From positions 18,757,689 to 18,821,688 of the forward strand of contig JAKZAP010000013.1 in assembly GCA_023053575.1 (NCBI GenBank): a stretch of 64,000 bases of DNA, read 5' to 3'. Below are positions 23,109 through 33,430 of this stretch, piece by piece. Within the stretch, counting starts at the first letter, position 1; each line of letters begins with the position of its first letter. Source of the DNA: Branchinecta lynchi. Its lineage: Eukaryota; Arthropoda; Branchiopoda; Anostraca; Branchinectidae. Under the pieces are notes generated by a model. The model ran no database searches. It worked only from the letters and a program-made list of their open reading frames with translations, and was not told where the DNA came from. A program made the position numbers and the translations under genes.

Positions 23109-25444
23109 AGACCTACGTTGCCTGGGCAACGTGAAGTGTTGCGGCAACCTTTGTCCGGCTTCGCCGACTAAAGTCTTGCGAGAGCAACACTTTGGTCTTG
23201 TTTCTTTGCAGTCAGTTAAATGCTGAAGTTTTCAACTTATCGAAGCTTATAAAACAGTATTTTCCAAGAAAAACACAATCAGTAATCACATGATCAAAGG
23301 CTGTTGTGAATTATGACACTATTCATCCTCAGCGTTGTTAAAACAACAACAAAAGAGTATCGGAAGAAGGGACTAAACTGGTATCGCCTATTTTGGTTTC
23401 AGTGTGTACCTTACTACTGAAGTTGTTAACCCCGTGAAACTTTCAAACTGGTGTATCTCTTGAAGGAATTTTTGTACCAAAAAATGGATGACATATACTT
23501 TGATCACCTCATCAAGAGCTATCAATTGCCCTAACAACAACAAAAGATTGGAAGAAGGGACTAAATTGACTTTGCAGTCAGTTGAACTTTATCCTTTTCA
23601 ATCGTAGACATCGTGACGGATGAAAACATAGAACAATATCTTACATAATCTAGTTGGTATTATAAAGCTATCCATAACTTTTCAAGATTAAAATACCATA
23701 GATGACAATATTAATTATGACGAAACTACCTCATGTTTTACAATATAGTTTGTACCCGTTGCGCAAACAGTTAATCTAGGTTACAGCGATAGACCATTGA
23801 TCCAAACTTTCTTACCGTCAGATTTATAGAAATCAAATACAATGTGCACCAATTTGCACAAATTTCTAGCCCCTCGTGAACCGATTCTTACTTACAAGTC
23901 CCTCCCCGTGATAGACATCAAGTTCACCGGAAACAAATAATGGGTGCACCGGCTAGCAAACGTTGGAAACCCCTCATCGCTGAAGATGATAACAGCCAGC
24001 GTTGTAAAAACAACAACACAAGAATATCGGAAAAAGGGACTAAATTGACTTTGCAGTCAGTTGGACTTTATCCTTTTCAACCGTAGACATCGTGACGGAC
24101 GAAAACTTGGACCAATATCTTACATAATCTAGTTGGTATTATAAAGCTATCCGTAACTTTTCAGGATTAAAATACAATAGATGACACTAGGCTATTAATT
24201 ATTATGAAACTACCTCATTGTTTTACATTTTTGTTTGTATCCGTTGCGTAAACAGTTAATCCTAGGTTACAGCGATAGACCATCGACACAAACTTTCTTA
24301 CCGTCAGATTTATAGAAATCGAATACAATGTGCACCCATTTGCACCCCTCGTGAACCGATCCCTACTTACAAATCCCTCTTCCGTGATAGACATGATAAT
24401 GGGTGCACCCGCTAGCAAAAGTTGCAAACCCCTCGTCGCTGAAGATGATTGTAGCATAACAGCCGATTAACTTACAAGTCCCTTGCATATCTTAGATGAT
24501 TATGAGCTAACAGTCGACTGTTGCTTACATGTCTCACAACTAGTATCGCCTATTATTGGTTTCAGTGTGTACCTTACTACTGAAGTTGTCAACCCCTTGA
24601 AATTTTCAAACTGGTGTATCTCATGAAGGAATTTTTTACCAAAAAATGGATAACATATACTTTGATCAGCTTATCAACGGCTATCCATTGCTGTCGAAAA
24701 AAAAAATTCTACCTGTCTTAGTTCAAAAGTTTACTTTTTTGCCGTAGGCCAAATTTCTAACATCACCACTTAGAAAGGAGCAAAGGATAAGCTCTAGTTT
24801 CTTTAGCAATGAGAGAACTCTTAAAGTTTAAGAGGTACGTCTGACACCATTTCTCTGCCGCAAACCCAAGTGCAAATAAACATATGATAAACTCAGCTGA
24901 AATCGCGAACAGAAATGGATAGAAACAATAGATGGCAGCACTTTCGGACCGTGGGAAAAAGCCACTTTTTTGTTTCAGTAGATTTTTCTGTTTATCACCC
25001 AAAAAGATATGTTGGATGTGGGGCCGGGTAACTGCCGCATATATTTAACACTTATTGATTTTAGTCCATCTTCAATTTGAAACTGGTTCCTGCCTGCTTG
25101 CGTGCTAGAACGGAGCTTTCCACTCGAAAGCAGAAACATGATTTGATGAAACGAAAGGTTGGCTGCACAATTTCAGATAGTCCTCTCTGACATGGGCTAT
25201 ATATCTCCACTTCACTTCACAGACCGTAGGCTCTGGCTCGAGGACAAGCAAAAACCATCCTTTTTGGCCCCAGGCAAGAATTATACGGAGCTTTCCAATT
25301 CATCAATCCGGCCTAAGGTCCACACTTTCCGTAAAAACCGCACAGGTTTATACCCTTACCAGTTACTAGGAATAAAATGAAATCGGAGTGCTAGGAAAAA
25401 AAAAAAAAACGAGGACAAAACCAAAGTGTTGCTCTCGCAACACA
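23105..25444 (+). mobile_element. Family D element, copy 2 (2.3 kb)
   Basis: The ends are the same as at 7237-9472: AACTAGACCTACGTTGCC plus the GTTGCGAGAGCAAC palindrome on the left, and ACCAAAGTGTTGCTCTCGC on the right. Most of the interior aligns colinearly with copy 1, including the AGATGACACTATTAATTAT and CACTCGAAAGCAGAAACAT blocks. The internal duplication has different breakpoints. It lies 57 bp downstream of the splice donor of the exon at 25502-26035, so it is likely intronic. Confidence 0.8.
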
Positions 25445-25501
25445 ACTAATGGACCTGTTTTGGCCTACCTCATGGCACATTTAGAAAAAATGGGTACTCA
25501 C

Positions 25502-26035
25502 GGGAAAAGCTGCCATCGTTTGAAGTTGACGCCGCCGCTGGCGATGGAGACTTGCCGAACGGCATTGGCATCTTCCCAATCGCAATCGGATTCTTCAACT
25601 TTTTATCCAGCTCCGTGGTAGACGCCTGAGGTGACGGAGAGCCGGAAAGTGATTGGCCCCCCCGCCCCTCCTTGGACAGTTTCCGGCCGTCCCCTTTCTT
25701 CGCTTTCTCCTCCGTCGCTACCACTTTCACTTTACTCACTTTCTTCTCTATCTTACTCGGGGTGCCTTTAGTATAGAGATGAGTAACGGAGTTACTCTTA
25801 TCAGAAGCAGTTAACACCTTACTAGATTCAGCAGCATTTACCACCGGCACGCTACCACCGAAGCTGGATTTGAGGCCGTTCTGAGCAGGGGTCTTGGGAG
25901 CGGGAGGTGGCTTCCCTGTTGGGGCTAAGGTGGAGGTCGAGACAACAGTCCCGGTGGCAGGCACAGGTCGGCTGTTGTTGATCGGTGGGTAGTCAAAGCT
26001 TCCGTCTCGCTTCTTAACTGAGAAAGCGACCACAA
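25502..26035 (-). CDS. Candidate internal exon, Lys/Ser/Pro-rich protein
   Basis: This is the best host coding candidate in the window. On the minus strand an open frame of 178 codons sits between a pyrimidine-rich acceptor (CCTTTTCTATTCCAG, AG at 26037-26036) and a consensus donor (GTGAGT, 25501-25496). Both introns would be phase 1, so the exon is symmetric and its length is a multiple of three. The protein opens VVAFSVKKRDGSFDYPPINN, then has Pro/Thr/Ser-rich stretches, a basic block rich in KK and KVK, and GKSPSPAAAS near the end. It looks intrinsically disordered. I do not recognise the family. It is clearly more GC-rich than its surroundings. Neighbouring exons were not found. Confidence 0.55.
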
Positions 26036-26304
26036 CTGGAATAGAAAAGGCTAGGTAAGAAGATGAAGATGTGTCTGCGGTCAGACGCCGTGCCCCGTCA
26101 ATGTTCGTTGACAAAAGCTGCCAACCCTTTGCTGCACTCAATACCTTGTCGGTAGCCAGACAGATAAAAAATAACCCCTCCGACAAACCAATATGACAAG
26201 TTTCAGGTGAAGGAAAGAATAATAATATGCACATACACACATGTACTTCAAAAACAGATGGAAAAACCCGTCTACAAACAGTGTTGACGCCCCACATTTC
26301 AAGA

Positions 26305-26645
26305 TTTCAAGGACTCGTCTTGCCTATTATGCCAATGCGACCTACTTCCGTAACTGCATTCATTGTTCTTGACCCTGGAGACCCAACTCTTATATTTTAC
26401 ATTCTAAGCCCGCTAACGATATCTCACTAATCTTTGCACTTGCCCGAGATTCACTATTTTTCATGCGCATTATGCCCCCAATGAGTGTTCGCGTATCACG
26501 CTGTACATGCGTGGAACCAGATTTCTGAAGTTTGCCGAGTTTTCGTTAGAAGTAAATGGAGTTGGGAAAATGCTTAAAACAGCCAAAGCCGTGGATAACT
26601 TGTTAGAAGCAGAGACTAGTTAGACAGTAACCGGATTGTTTCGAA
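26305..26645 (+). repeat. Family R dispersed repeat, uninterrupted copy
   Basis: Ordered blocks include ACCCTGGAGACCC, CATGCGCATTATGCCCCC, GAGTGTTCGCGTA, TTAAAACAGCCAAAGCCGTG and a TTAGAAGCAGA end. The same order occurs at 47597-47930 and, split by a LINE, at 30665-31690. No coding or known RNA identity is evident. Because it is uninterrupted, it serves as the empty-site reference for the LINE insertion at 30731. Confidence 0.65.
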
Positions 26646-27274
26646 TACTGGAACATAAACAAAAAATAGTTCGAGGCGTGCTTTAAGTAGCCTAATATTT
26701 CCACAAAATAAAAAAATAAAAAAAAGTATTGCATCTAGAATCGCATGCCCTTTTGCGCTTCTGATATCGTTATTGCTAGTAAAAAAAAACAGAAGCAACT
26801 CATAATAATAAGTGTATTTAAAAGCCCAGGGACCATATACATAACACAACAGTAATACACATTACAAGAGTCGATGTATTCGCACACCTTTGTTACAACC
26901 CTTTCCGAAGTGCTATCTGACATATTTGCTCTGACCGTTTTGAAGCTGAGTCTGGCGTGCTGTAAATGCACTTGGCCACGTAATTGCGGGTTGCAGTGTT
27001 CTGATAATATGTGATAAAAAAAAAGTAACTATACACGAGTCCAGACGGAATCACTTAACAGGCAACAAATGTTATCCGTGTAAAGTAAGGAAGCCACAGC
27101 AGGAACTTATCATGGAGACGCAAAACTGCCCCCCCCCCCCAATTTTTTATTTTTTGAAATAGAAAAACTATCATCAAATATCATCAGCTCCAATTTAATT
27201 AGATTATGTCTCATTATTTATTACCGCGTTACGGCCGGTCACAATTTCCTCTTCTGTTGTTTCAATTTTTGTCG
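26646..27274. other. No gene seen
   Basis: This is AT-rich sequence with a 12-base C run at about 27128-27139. The short minus-strand ORFs here have no recognisable features. Confidence 0.4.
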
Positions 27275-27632
27275 ATTTCTTGAGAAACGCGTTTACTGGA
27301 AGCCTCCAAGTACAACGGGAATTAATCAATTCCCAAATAAAATTCGCTCCTCGTTTGTCGGACATTACGATGCAACGGCCGATCACCCGCCCCCCCCCCC
27401 CACATAAACCGTCTTTGACAGACGCGGGACGAAAAGAACTCGTCCCCAATTTCCCTGTCCCTTTCTTGAGAAACGCATTTACTGGAAGCATCCAACTGTA
27501 ATGGAAATTAGTCAATGCCCAAACACAATTCGCTTCTCCTTTTGCCGGGCATTGCGATTCAATGGCCGATCCCCCCCCCCCCCACCCTCTTTGACAGCAA
27601 CGGGACGGAAAGAACTCGCCCCCACTGGGCCC
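27275..27632. repeat. Two tandem ~184-bp units, each with a poly-C tract
   Basis: CTTGAGAAACGCGTTTACTG at about 27279 recurs as CTTGAGAAACGCATTTACTG at about 27463. Each unit continues through GGAAGC, an AATTCGC block, TGGCCGATC-type sequence, a C run (27390-27402 and 27569-27583) and GGGACG-AAAGAACTCG. The second unit is flanked directly by the hAT MITE target duplication. Confidence 0.75.
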
Positions 27633-27640
27633 ACTGCAGT

Positions 27641-27949
27641 CAGGGTTGCCACATGCCGCACGATAGTGTGAATTGTCACTCTATTTTGTTTTTGTCACTC
27701 TTGTCCTACGTAGGACATAGAAATCCCTCTATTTTAAAAACTACCAAATGTTTCATTTTTGCAGCAGGATTTCCGACCAGAACCGACTATTTGAAGTTTT
27801 TTTCATGAAAATAAAAGTAAGATCTGTTATTTTTGCACGGGCGATTCCGACCAAAAGTGAAAATTTCATGAAAATAAATTTCACTCCCAATTCACTCTCT
27901 GTTTTGGGATAAAAGTCACTCTCTAAATATTTTTGAGATGGCAACACTG
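27641..27949. mobile_element. hAT-type MITE, 309 bp, perfect 8-bp TSD
   Basis: The ends CAGGGTTGCCACATG and GATGGCAACACTG are inverted repeats. ACTGCAGT occurs immediately outside on both sides (27633-27640 and 27950-27957). An 8-bp duplication with CAG...CTG ends and a GTTGCCA motif is diagnostic of the hAT superfamily. The interior has no transposase. It carries two copies of TTTTTGCACGG / TTTTTGCAGCAGG and ATTTCCGACCA-type phrases, a partial internal repeat. Confidence 0.9.
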
Positions 27950-27957
27950 ACTGCAGT

Positions 27958-28870
27958 GGCGCCCCGGTAACGGCAAAGCCAACAACAGAACTATCGATTT
28001 CTGATGGAACAAGCTCAACTAATTCTATTCTGGATTTTACAACATGGCCAAGTGAACGGCGGGGATGACGGAATTAACAATCGGTAATTACCGGATCCAT
28101 GACGACTGAATTTTCAAATATGGCTGTGGACTGTCTGTGGAAAAATAAATAATTGTCGGTCTGACGTGTCCTTCGTCTGATAGATAGCAAGTCGAAGCTT
28201 TGCGAGAGCTGATCACGCAAAGTTATAAATTTCAGTTGGTTAAAAAAAAAAAATCTTTCAGTTTAATAAGTTCGAACAGACTTGTAGTAGCTGGAGTAAC
28301 AAACCGACGTGTAAGACAAGGGCCACAGGCTGCAAGTAAACTTAAAGCTTCATTGGCCTTAGTTGTGAAACCCTGCCCAAGTGAACCGATCCTTCACGGA
28401 CATAGTTTGACGTATGCCCGGGCCCCACTATAGTCACACCTAGTAATAACACCGGTAATAAGACCGTCTTACGGCCGAAATTGGGAAGAAAAGACGCTGA
28501 AAACGTAAGATTGTCGAGATGGAAAAATCCATCTCCGCCATTTTGAAACGTATCTTTGGAGTGTTTGGACCAATCACAGACCAGAGTCGCTGATTTTAGC
28601 CAGTTTTGTTTACGTTTGAGTGATGATGGTGGTAATATATCTTGAATTTCTTCGTTCCAGGTGTGAACAGGATGAAACGTAGCGGGTAATAACCAAATTA
28701 ACGAACCAAATTACAAACAGATGTGACTGAATGTGGCCTGGGCAGTACAGTTCTCGGTATGGATGACATATTGGACGAGAACAAAGCCGCGCCCAAATTT
28801 ACCAGAACACCTGAGAACCGAGAGGTTTGGTTGCGTAGAATTATAAAGAAATGTGACATTGCAGTTTCGC
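27958..28870. other. No clear gene
   Basis: A frame at 28723-28880 (GLGSTVLGMDDILDEN...) could be a short coding remnant, but it runs on into a family C repeat, so its 3' part is spurious. Upstream, AGATGGAAAAATCCATCT (28518-28535) is a small palindrome. No promoter or splice support is visible. Confidence 0.35.
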
Positions 28871-28876
28871 TTGTTC

Positions 28877-28940
28877 GGATAATTCAGCTGAGTTTTATTC
28901 TATCGATATTTCGGCCCTTCTTGACGAGGGTCCTCTTCAG
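28877..28940 (-). ncRNA. Hammerhead-like core of family C, minus strand
   Basis: On the minus strand this reads CTGAAGA, then GGACCCTCGTCAAGAAGGGCC (a hairpin that can serve as stem II), then GAAA, ATATCG...ATTATC and C. Outside, CTTGCTCG and CGAACAAG (28870-28877 side) can pair at 7 of 8 positions as stem I, though three extra bases separate it from the core. CTGANGA and GAAA match the hammerhead consensus. Confidence 0.45.
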
Positions 28941-28989
28941 GCTCGAGCAAGAAAAATTAGCGGCGGACACAAGTAGCGCTTGAACAAAA

Positions 28990-30664
28990 CACAGTTAGTA
29001 TGATTCGCAGTCAACTTGGGCTGAAGGAATACACTTGTATTGAAGATGTTTATAGCGTCCAAATATCAGTGTCAAATTTGTCAATAGGTTATGTGTACAC
29101 GATGCTTCCAACTCTCTGCTTGGTGACCACCAATAATGGTAATACAAATTATTTTTCAAATACTTGGCAGTAACAGAAAGCGAGGGGTGCATCACTGGAC
29201 GTTTTGGTGTACACCAGGAGGCACGGAAGCAGGGTCGGAGGCACAGGATCCTGTACACTTGAAACACCAGTAATTCCACCCTCAAATTTTCTTCGCAGAA
29301 GACCAGAAAGCGCTTTGAAAAAGAAGTTCACACGAAAAGTTTCGCGGTAACTTTAAAGGCTTTGGAAGACAGAAAATCGTCTAAGATCACGCTAGTCTAC
29401 GAAGGCAGTGCCAGTTTGGCAAGTTAAGTCTATCCGTTTAACATTTACGGTGCTCTTCCCCAAGCCTTAGTAACTACTTAGCCGGCTCGGAACTTCGACT
29501 GGATTCATTCTGAGAAAATAGTGACGCTACTAGCTAAATCGACATGGATCCAAACAATTGCATTACGGCTAAAGACGGAGCTAATAGGATTCCACTTAGG
29601 GGATTCACTTTGTAAGAAGAGCAAACTGACCTCATTCGGAAACAGAAAAGTAAGAGACACTCATCCTTAATGCCAACGCCGTTAGCATGTTAAAGTGGTG
29701 AAATGCAAAATAAAATTGCTCCCCAAGCACGATTCAAATCAACGGCCTCTTAAAGTCCATATCAAAACACGCTTAACCACAAGCGAACATTCAGCTACTG
29801 CTGCATTCAAACCCACCCTCTGTTGTGGGTCACGATCCAGGCGAGACAAGTTTTCAGGCATCAAACAATTACTACAATTTCGATCAAGATCAACACTAGA
29901 AATTTAAAAAGACATCATTATATTTGCTATGAGCTGTTTAAAAGGTGGTACCTAAACTCACAAACCTTCTGTTGACAATTATTCACAGACGATTCTCTCA
30001 GTTTAAGGGTGGAATTTAGGAATCCCGACATCGCCGAATCGAGCGAAAAGAGTAACAGGCAATGAGCAAGGGGTTGGAGACAGACATGCTAACAGCTAGA
30101 TAAAGTGAAAGCAAGTGCAGTTTTATCATAGAATTATGACACTTTGGTTGAAGAGGGGTCAGAATATAGACAGAAGAGCTGATTTTAAAAACAAAAAGCG
30201 TTTCTTGAGACCATCTTTAAGGAGTAGCTCAGCAGACATACAGGACACGAAAGTACATAAGCAAGCTGTGTAAATTTTGTTCAGTAGCCTACAGACCCAG
30301 CAAATTCTAGACACATGTGATTTTAACAGGAGAACGGTGCGACTGGGGTAAGTTTCTTACACCATACGATAGATTACCAGGCAAATGAGATAGGTGCTAG
30401 AACCTCTTGTAATTTTATCAATACACCCCTCATAAAATCCAATGAGGGATTGCCACCAGATGCACTAGAGATACAATAACAATCACACGTGAGATCTTGG
30501 TATAACTTATCTGAAGGGTGAATAAGCCATTAGGTTTTTGCTTCATACCAAATTGCGCAGTAGCCCGCTGGAAAAGTCAACTAGCACTCAGCACTGAAGT
30601 CGGAAGCCAGAATTGACAAATTTGACAGAACAGGGTTTGGTAGAGCACAAATAGAGGCACTATC
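28990..30664. other. No gene seen
   Basis: It starts with CAGTCAACTTGGGCTG, the outer end of family C (inverse). The rest is unique-looking sequence. ORFs up to 96 codons lack recognisable domains. Confidence 0.4.
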
Positions 30665-30730
30665 ATTGCACTTGCCATAGTTCACTATTTTCCATGCGTA
30701 TTGTGCTCCCGACGAGTGTTCGCGTACCAT
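30665..30730 (+). repeat. Family R copy, left part (interrupted)
   Basis: CACTTGCCATAGTTCACTAT through GAGTGTTCGCGTACCATGCT matches 26440-26505. The copy resumes at about 31540 with ATGCGTAAAACC after the LINE insertion and runs to about 31690. Confidence 0.7.
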
Positions 30731-31540
30731 GCTACTTAGGGGGGATCTAGGCTTAAGGTCGTTGAAGAGTATTAGATTAGTAAAAATGATTAAGTATTGG
30801 GAAAAAATGTTAATATTGCCGGGTGAAAGATTATTGAAAGATGCGTATCTTGAGTCGTTGAAGGACGAAACACACGATTCCTGGGCTTTCCAGATTCTTT
30901 CAATATTAGATAGTTGCGAGCTTGGTTATATGTGGAATAGAGGGGAGGGTCCGGGGAGAGAGTTAGGATTTGTTTCAAAAGAAGTTAGTAGTAGGGTAAT
31001 TGACGAAGAAATCCAGGTTTGGTTAGCTAGGATAAGAGATAGTGGATCATTGACTTTGTAGGCAGAGGCTAAAGAGATTTGGGGTGAAGAAATTTATTTT
31101 AAAGCGGGTCTAAAAAAAGAGGAAATGAAATTAACTTTAAATATGAGGGCAGATAGCTTGCCACTTGGTGAAAGAAGAAAGTATTTGGGAAGTGTTAGGG
31201 AGAAATCTGGTCCTTACTTTTGTCCAATTTGCGGTGAGGGAGATGAGGATCTAATTCATTTTATGTGTGGTTGTGATGAAATTGAGGATCTGAGGAAGGA
31301 AATTTTTAAGGGAGGGTTTTATGGGAGGAAGTGGTTGTTAAATATTATACGGAGTAGGGATTTTCTTAGTATAAGAAACCTGGCTAGGTTCCTCAGAGTG
31401 GCCAGTCTGCACAGGGAAAAGTGTTTGAGTGGGGTTTAGTGTAGTAGTGTGACCGTTTATTTTGTATTTACATGTTGTTATTTATGTGTGTTTGTTATGG
31501 CCTTTGGGCTTTGAAGACAAATAAATATCATATCATATCA
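30731..31540 (+). mobile_element. 5'-truncated LINE inserted into family R
   Basis: The ~810-bp insertion splits a family R copy. It carries the ORF2 C-terminus with a zinc-knuckle-like CPICGEGDEDLIHFMCGC (Cys-X2-Cys...His...Cys) and a basic tail ending at a TAG at 31437-31439. The frame from 30729 is interrupted once by a TAG at 31059-31061 and continues in the same frame, so only one nonsense mutation separates the two open segments. A ~100-bp UTR ends AAATAAATATCATATC with ATATC repeats. Near-intact coding suggests a fairly young insertion. The clade is not resolved; an RTE/CR1/L2-like element is plausible. Confidence 0.85.
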
Positions 31541-31690
31541 TATGCGTAAAACCGGTTATCTGAATGTTGTCGAGTTTTTGCTAGAAGGCAATGGGCCTTG
31601 GAAAAGGCTTAAAACAGCCAAAACCGTGGATTATTTGTTACAAGCTGAACTTAGTTTCACAGTTTTCAAATAGTTCTAAATATTGGAGCA
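31541..31690 (+). repeat. Family R copy, right part
   Basis: ATGCGTAAAACC, GTCGAGTTTTTGCTAGAAGG and TTAAAACAGCCAAAACCGTG align with 26508-26640, completing the split copy. Confidence 0.65.
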
Positions 31691-32159
31691 TTTAAGATTT
31701 TCGAGAAAGAAAAGGTACAGTAGAATTCAATTTATCATTTCCAAGGTATCTGATCAAGGTTTCCCCTCCCCCTATTCCCGCCGCATCAATTACTGAGCTT
31801 TAACTTATTCAAAACGTACCGCTTGCGTAAAATAGCCTGAAGACGAAATTTAATGCGATTAGACATATTCTCTATTAATCAAACACCTTCGCTTCCAATT
31901 ATGGTAAAGCCTCTCGCGAATAGTCGCGAAGGTACCTTGTTAGGGTGTGTCCTCTTTGCAAATGATTTGGAGTAGCAAAAAAAATGGCTGGGTGAAAAAA
32001 TAGGAGCAGAAACAAGTTCTTTAACTGAAGGTAATACGTAGAGTCAGGTATAAAACAAAATATTTCTTCAGCCCAAGCTGTGCAGAAAGAAAACTAATTT
32101 TTTCTCAAAAATTACCATCAATGCCTCGTGGCCTATAAATACGGAAATTAGATGACTTG
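31691..32159. other. No gene seen
   Basis: TCTTCAGCCCAAGCTGTG near 32068 is an outer end of family C. The remainder shows nothing recognisable. Confidence 0.4.
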
Positions 32160-32232
32160 GAAACCAAATTTTAGTATATTTCTGTTAGATCGCCGAATTT
32201 GGAATATTCGCCACTTAAAAAAAAAAAATCTT

Positions 32233-32332
32233 GCAGTATTTGCTACTGGGATTAATCTTAGATACGATTATCCCTAATTCGGACTATTTTTATCTCAGTA
32301 GAAATAAGATTAGTCCCAGTAGCAAATACTGC
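32233..32332. mobile_element. 100-bp palindrome inside the C array
   Basis: GCAGTATTTGCTACTGGGAT (32233-) is repeated inverted, ending ...CCCAGTAGCAAATACTGC at 32332. The arms are 28 bp with one or two mismatches and a ~44-bp loop. It replaces the part of the first array unit that follows the poly-A at 32219, so it looks like a small foldback insertion. Confidence 0.65.
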
Positions 32333-32429
32333 CTCCTTATTCGGAGAAACTTTTTACAGTGTTGGCAAGGTTCACATAAGTATTACTTTAGCTCAATCTG
32401 ATTGCAAATCACGTCAGATGGCGCTAAAC

Positions 32430-32493
32430 GGATACGTCAGCTAAATTCTATTCTGGCGATATTTCGGCCCTTCTTGGCAAGGGTTATTTTCAG
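32430..32493 (-). ncRNA. Hammerhead-like core, array unit 1
   Basis: On the minus strand: CTGAAAATAACCC, CTTGCCAAGAAGGGCC, GAAATATCG, loop, GACGTATCC. The second conserved GA of the hammerhead (CTGANGA) reads AA, so catalysis is doubtful. Confidence 0.4.
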
Positions 32494-32601
32494 GTCGCAG
32501 CTACGTCAGAATATTCGCCAAAAATAAACAAAGTTGGCAAGGTTCACATAAGTATTACTTTAGCTCAATGTGATTGCAAATCACGTCAAATGGCACTAGG
32601 C

Positions 32602-32665
32602 GGATACGTCAGCTAAATTTTATTTTGGCGATATTTCGGCCCTTCTTGGCAAGGGTTCTTTTCAG
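32602..32665 (-). ncRNA. Hammerhead-like core, array unit 2
   Basis: The same layout as unit 1: CTGAAAAGAACCC, CTTGCCAAGAAGGGCC, GAAATATCG, loop and GACGTATCC. The CTGANGA box is CTGAAAA. Confidence 0.4.
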
Positions 32666-32816
32666 GTCGCAGCTAAAAACATGAAACCAAATTCTAGTAT
32701 ATTTCGGTTAGATCGCCGAATTCGGAATATTCGCCAAAAATAAACATAGCTGGCAAGGTTCACATAAGTATTACTTTAGCTCAATCTGATTACAAATAAC
32801 GTCAGATGCACTAGGC

Positions 32817-32880
32817 GGATACGTCAGCTAAATTTTATTCTGCCGATATTTCGGCCCTTCTTGGCAAGGGTTCTTTTCAG
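32817..32880 (-). ncRNA. Hammerhead-like core, array unit 3
   Basis: CTGAAAAGAACCC, CTTGCCAAGAAGGGCC, GAAATATCGG, loop, GACGTATCC. Flanks CTAGCTGCG and CGCCTAG could form stem I with a two-base bulge. Confidence 0.4.
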
Positions 32881-32895
32881 GTCGCAGCTAGAAAC

Positions 32896-33224
32896 ATGAA
32901 ACATCCAAAACGAAGTGAAAAAAAAAATTGCTGAGCGCCACCAAATACTGCAAAATCAACAGAAAAAATATCCGGCACCAGATCCGATCGCCTCAATAAC
33001 AAACTATTGAGACCTGAGAGAGGCAAGAACTGCCAGGACCGGTCTAGTCAGGACTTTGACCCAAACTCCCCAACGTGTGCTTTTCACGTCTTCACGTCCA
33101 GCGAATATCCCAGAAGGCCTTGACCCAGCCAAAAACTTCCCAGAAAAACATCTTTAATACGGTACCAATGCCTGGATCCAAATTAGCGGCTCACTTTGAA
33201 CTCGGATTCTATAATTAATTAGTT
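32896..33224. other. No gene seen
   Basis: This interval holds unique-looking sequence between the C array and a LINE end. Confidence 0.35.
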
Positions 33225-33430
33225 CCGGCTGCAGTAACAACTGATGAAATTTTATTTACGCACAAGAAGAGGAAGATAATGCAGTACAGACAAAGAAAAG
33301 GAAAAAATACACTGAGCTTTCAATAATGCAGTAAATGCACAAGATAAAAAAATAAACATTAAAAAGAAAATGGACTAATCGGGTCTAAACAAATCTTCTT
33401 CCTAGATGGAATGCGGAGGACTTTCGGATA
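33225..33430 (-). mobile_element. LINE-like 3' end, minus strand (sibling of 3405-3595)
   Basis: Read on the minus strand, GCATTCCATCTAGGAAGAAG, ACCCGATTAGTCC and GCGTAAATAAAAT appear in the same order as on the plus strand at 3405-3575. This copy lacks the ATC tail repeats. Confidence 0.55.

Larger units (their letters stand above)
32160..32895 (-). repeat. Tandem family C array (three core units)
   Basis: GGTTCACATAAGTATTACTT recurs at about 32368, 32540 and 32755. Each unit ends with a family C core on the minus strand (32430-32493, 32602-32665, 32817-32880). TTCGGTTAGATCGCCGAATT precedes the last unit and, as TTCTGTTAGATCGCCGAATT, also the first position at about 32182. The unit lengths are about 172 and 215 bp. 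The cores share CTTGCCAAGAAGGGCC and GAAATATCG. Confidence 0.75.

Noticed and set aside
28723..28983. 86-codon frame as a gene
   Set aside because: Its 3' half is a minus-strand family C repeat read in the wrong direction. Only the first ~45 codons could be coding, without other support.
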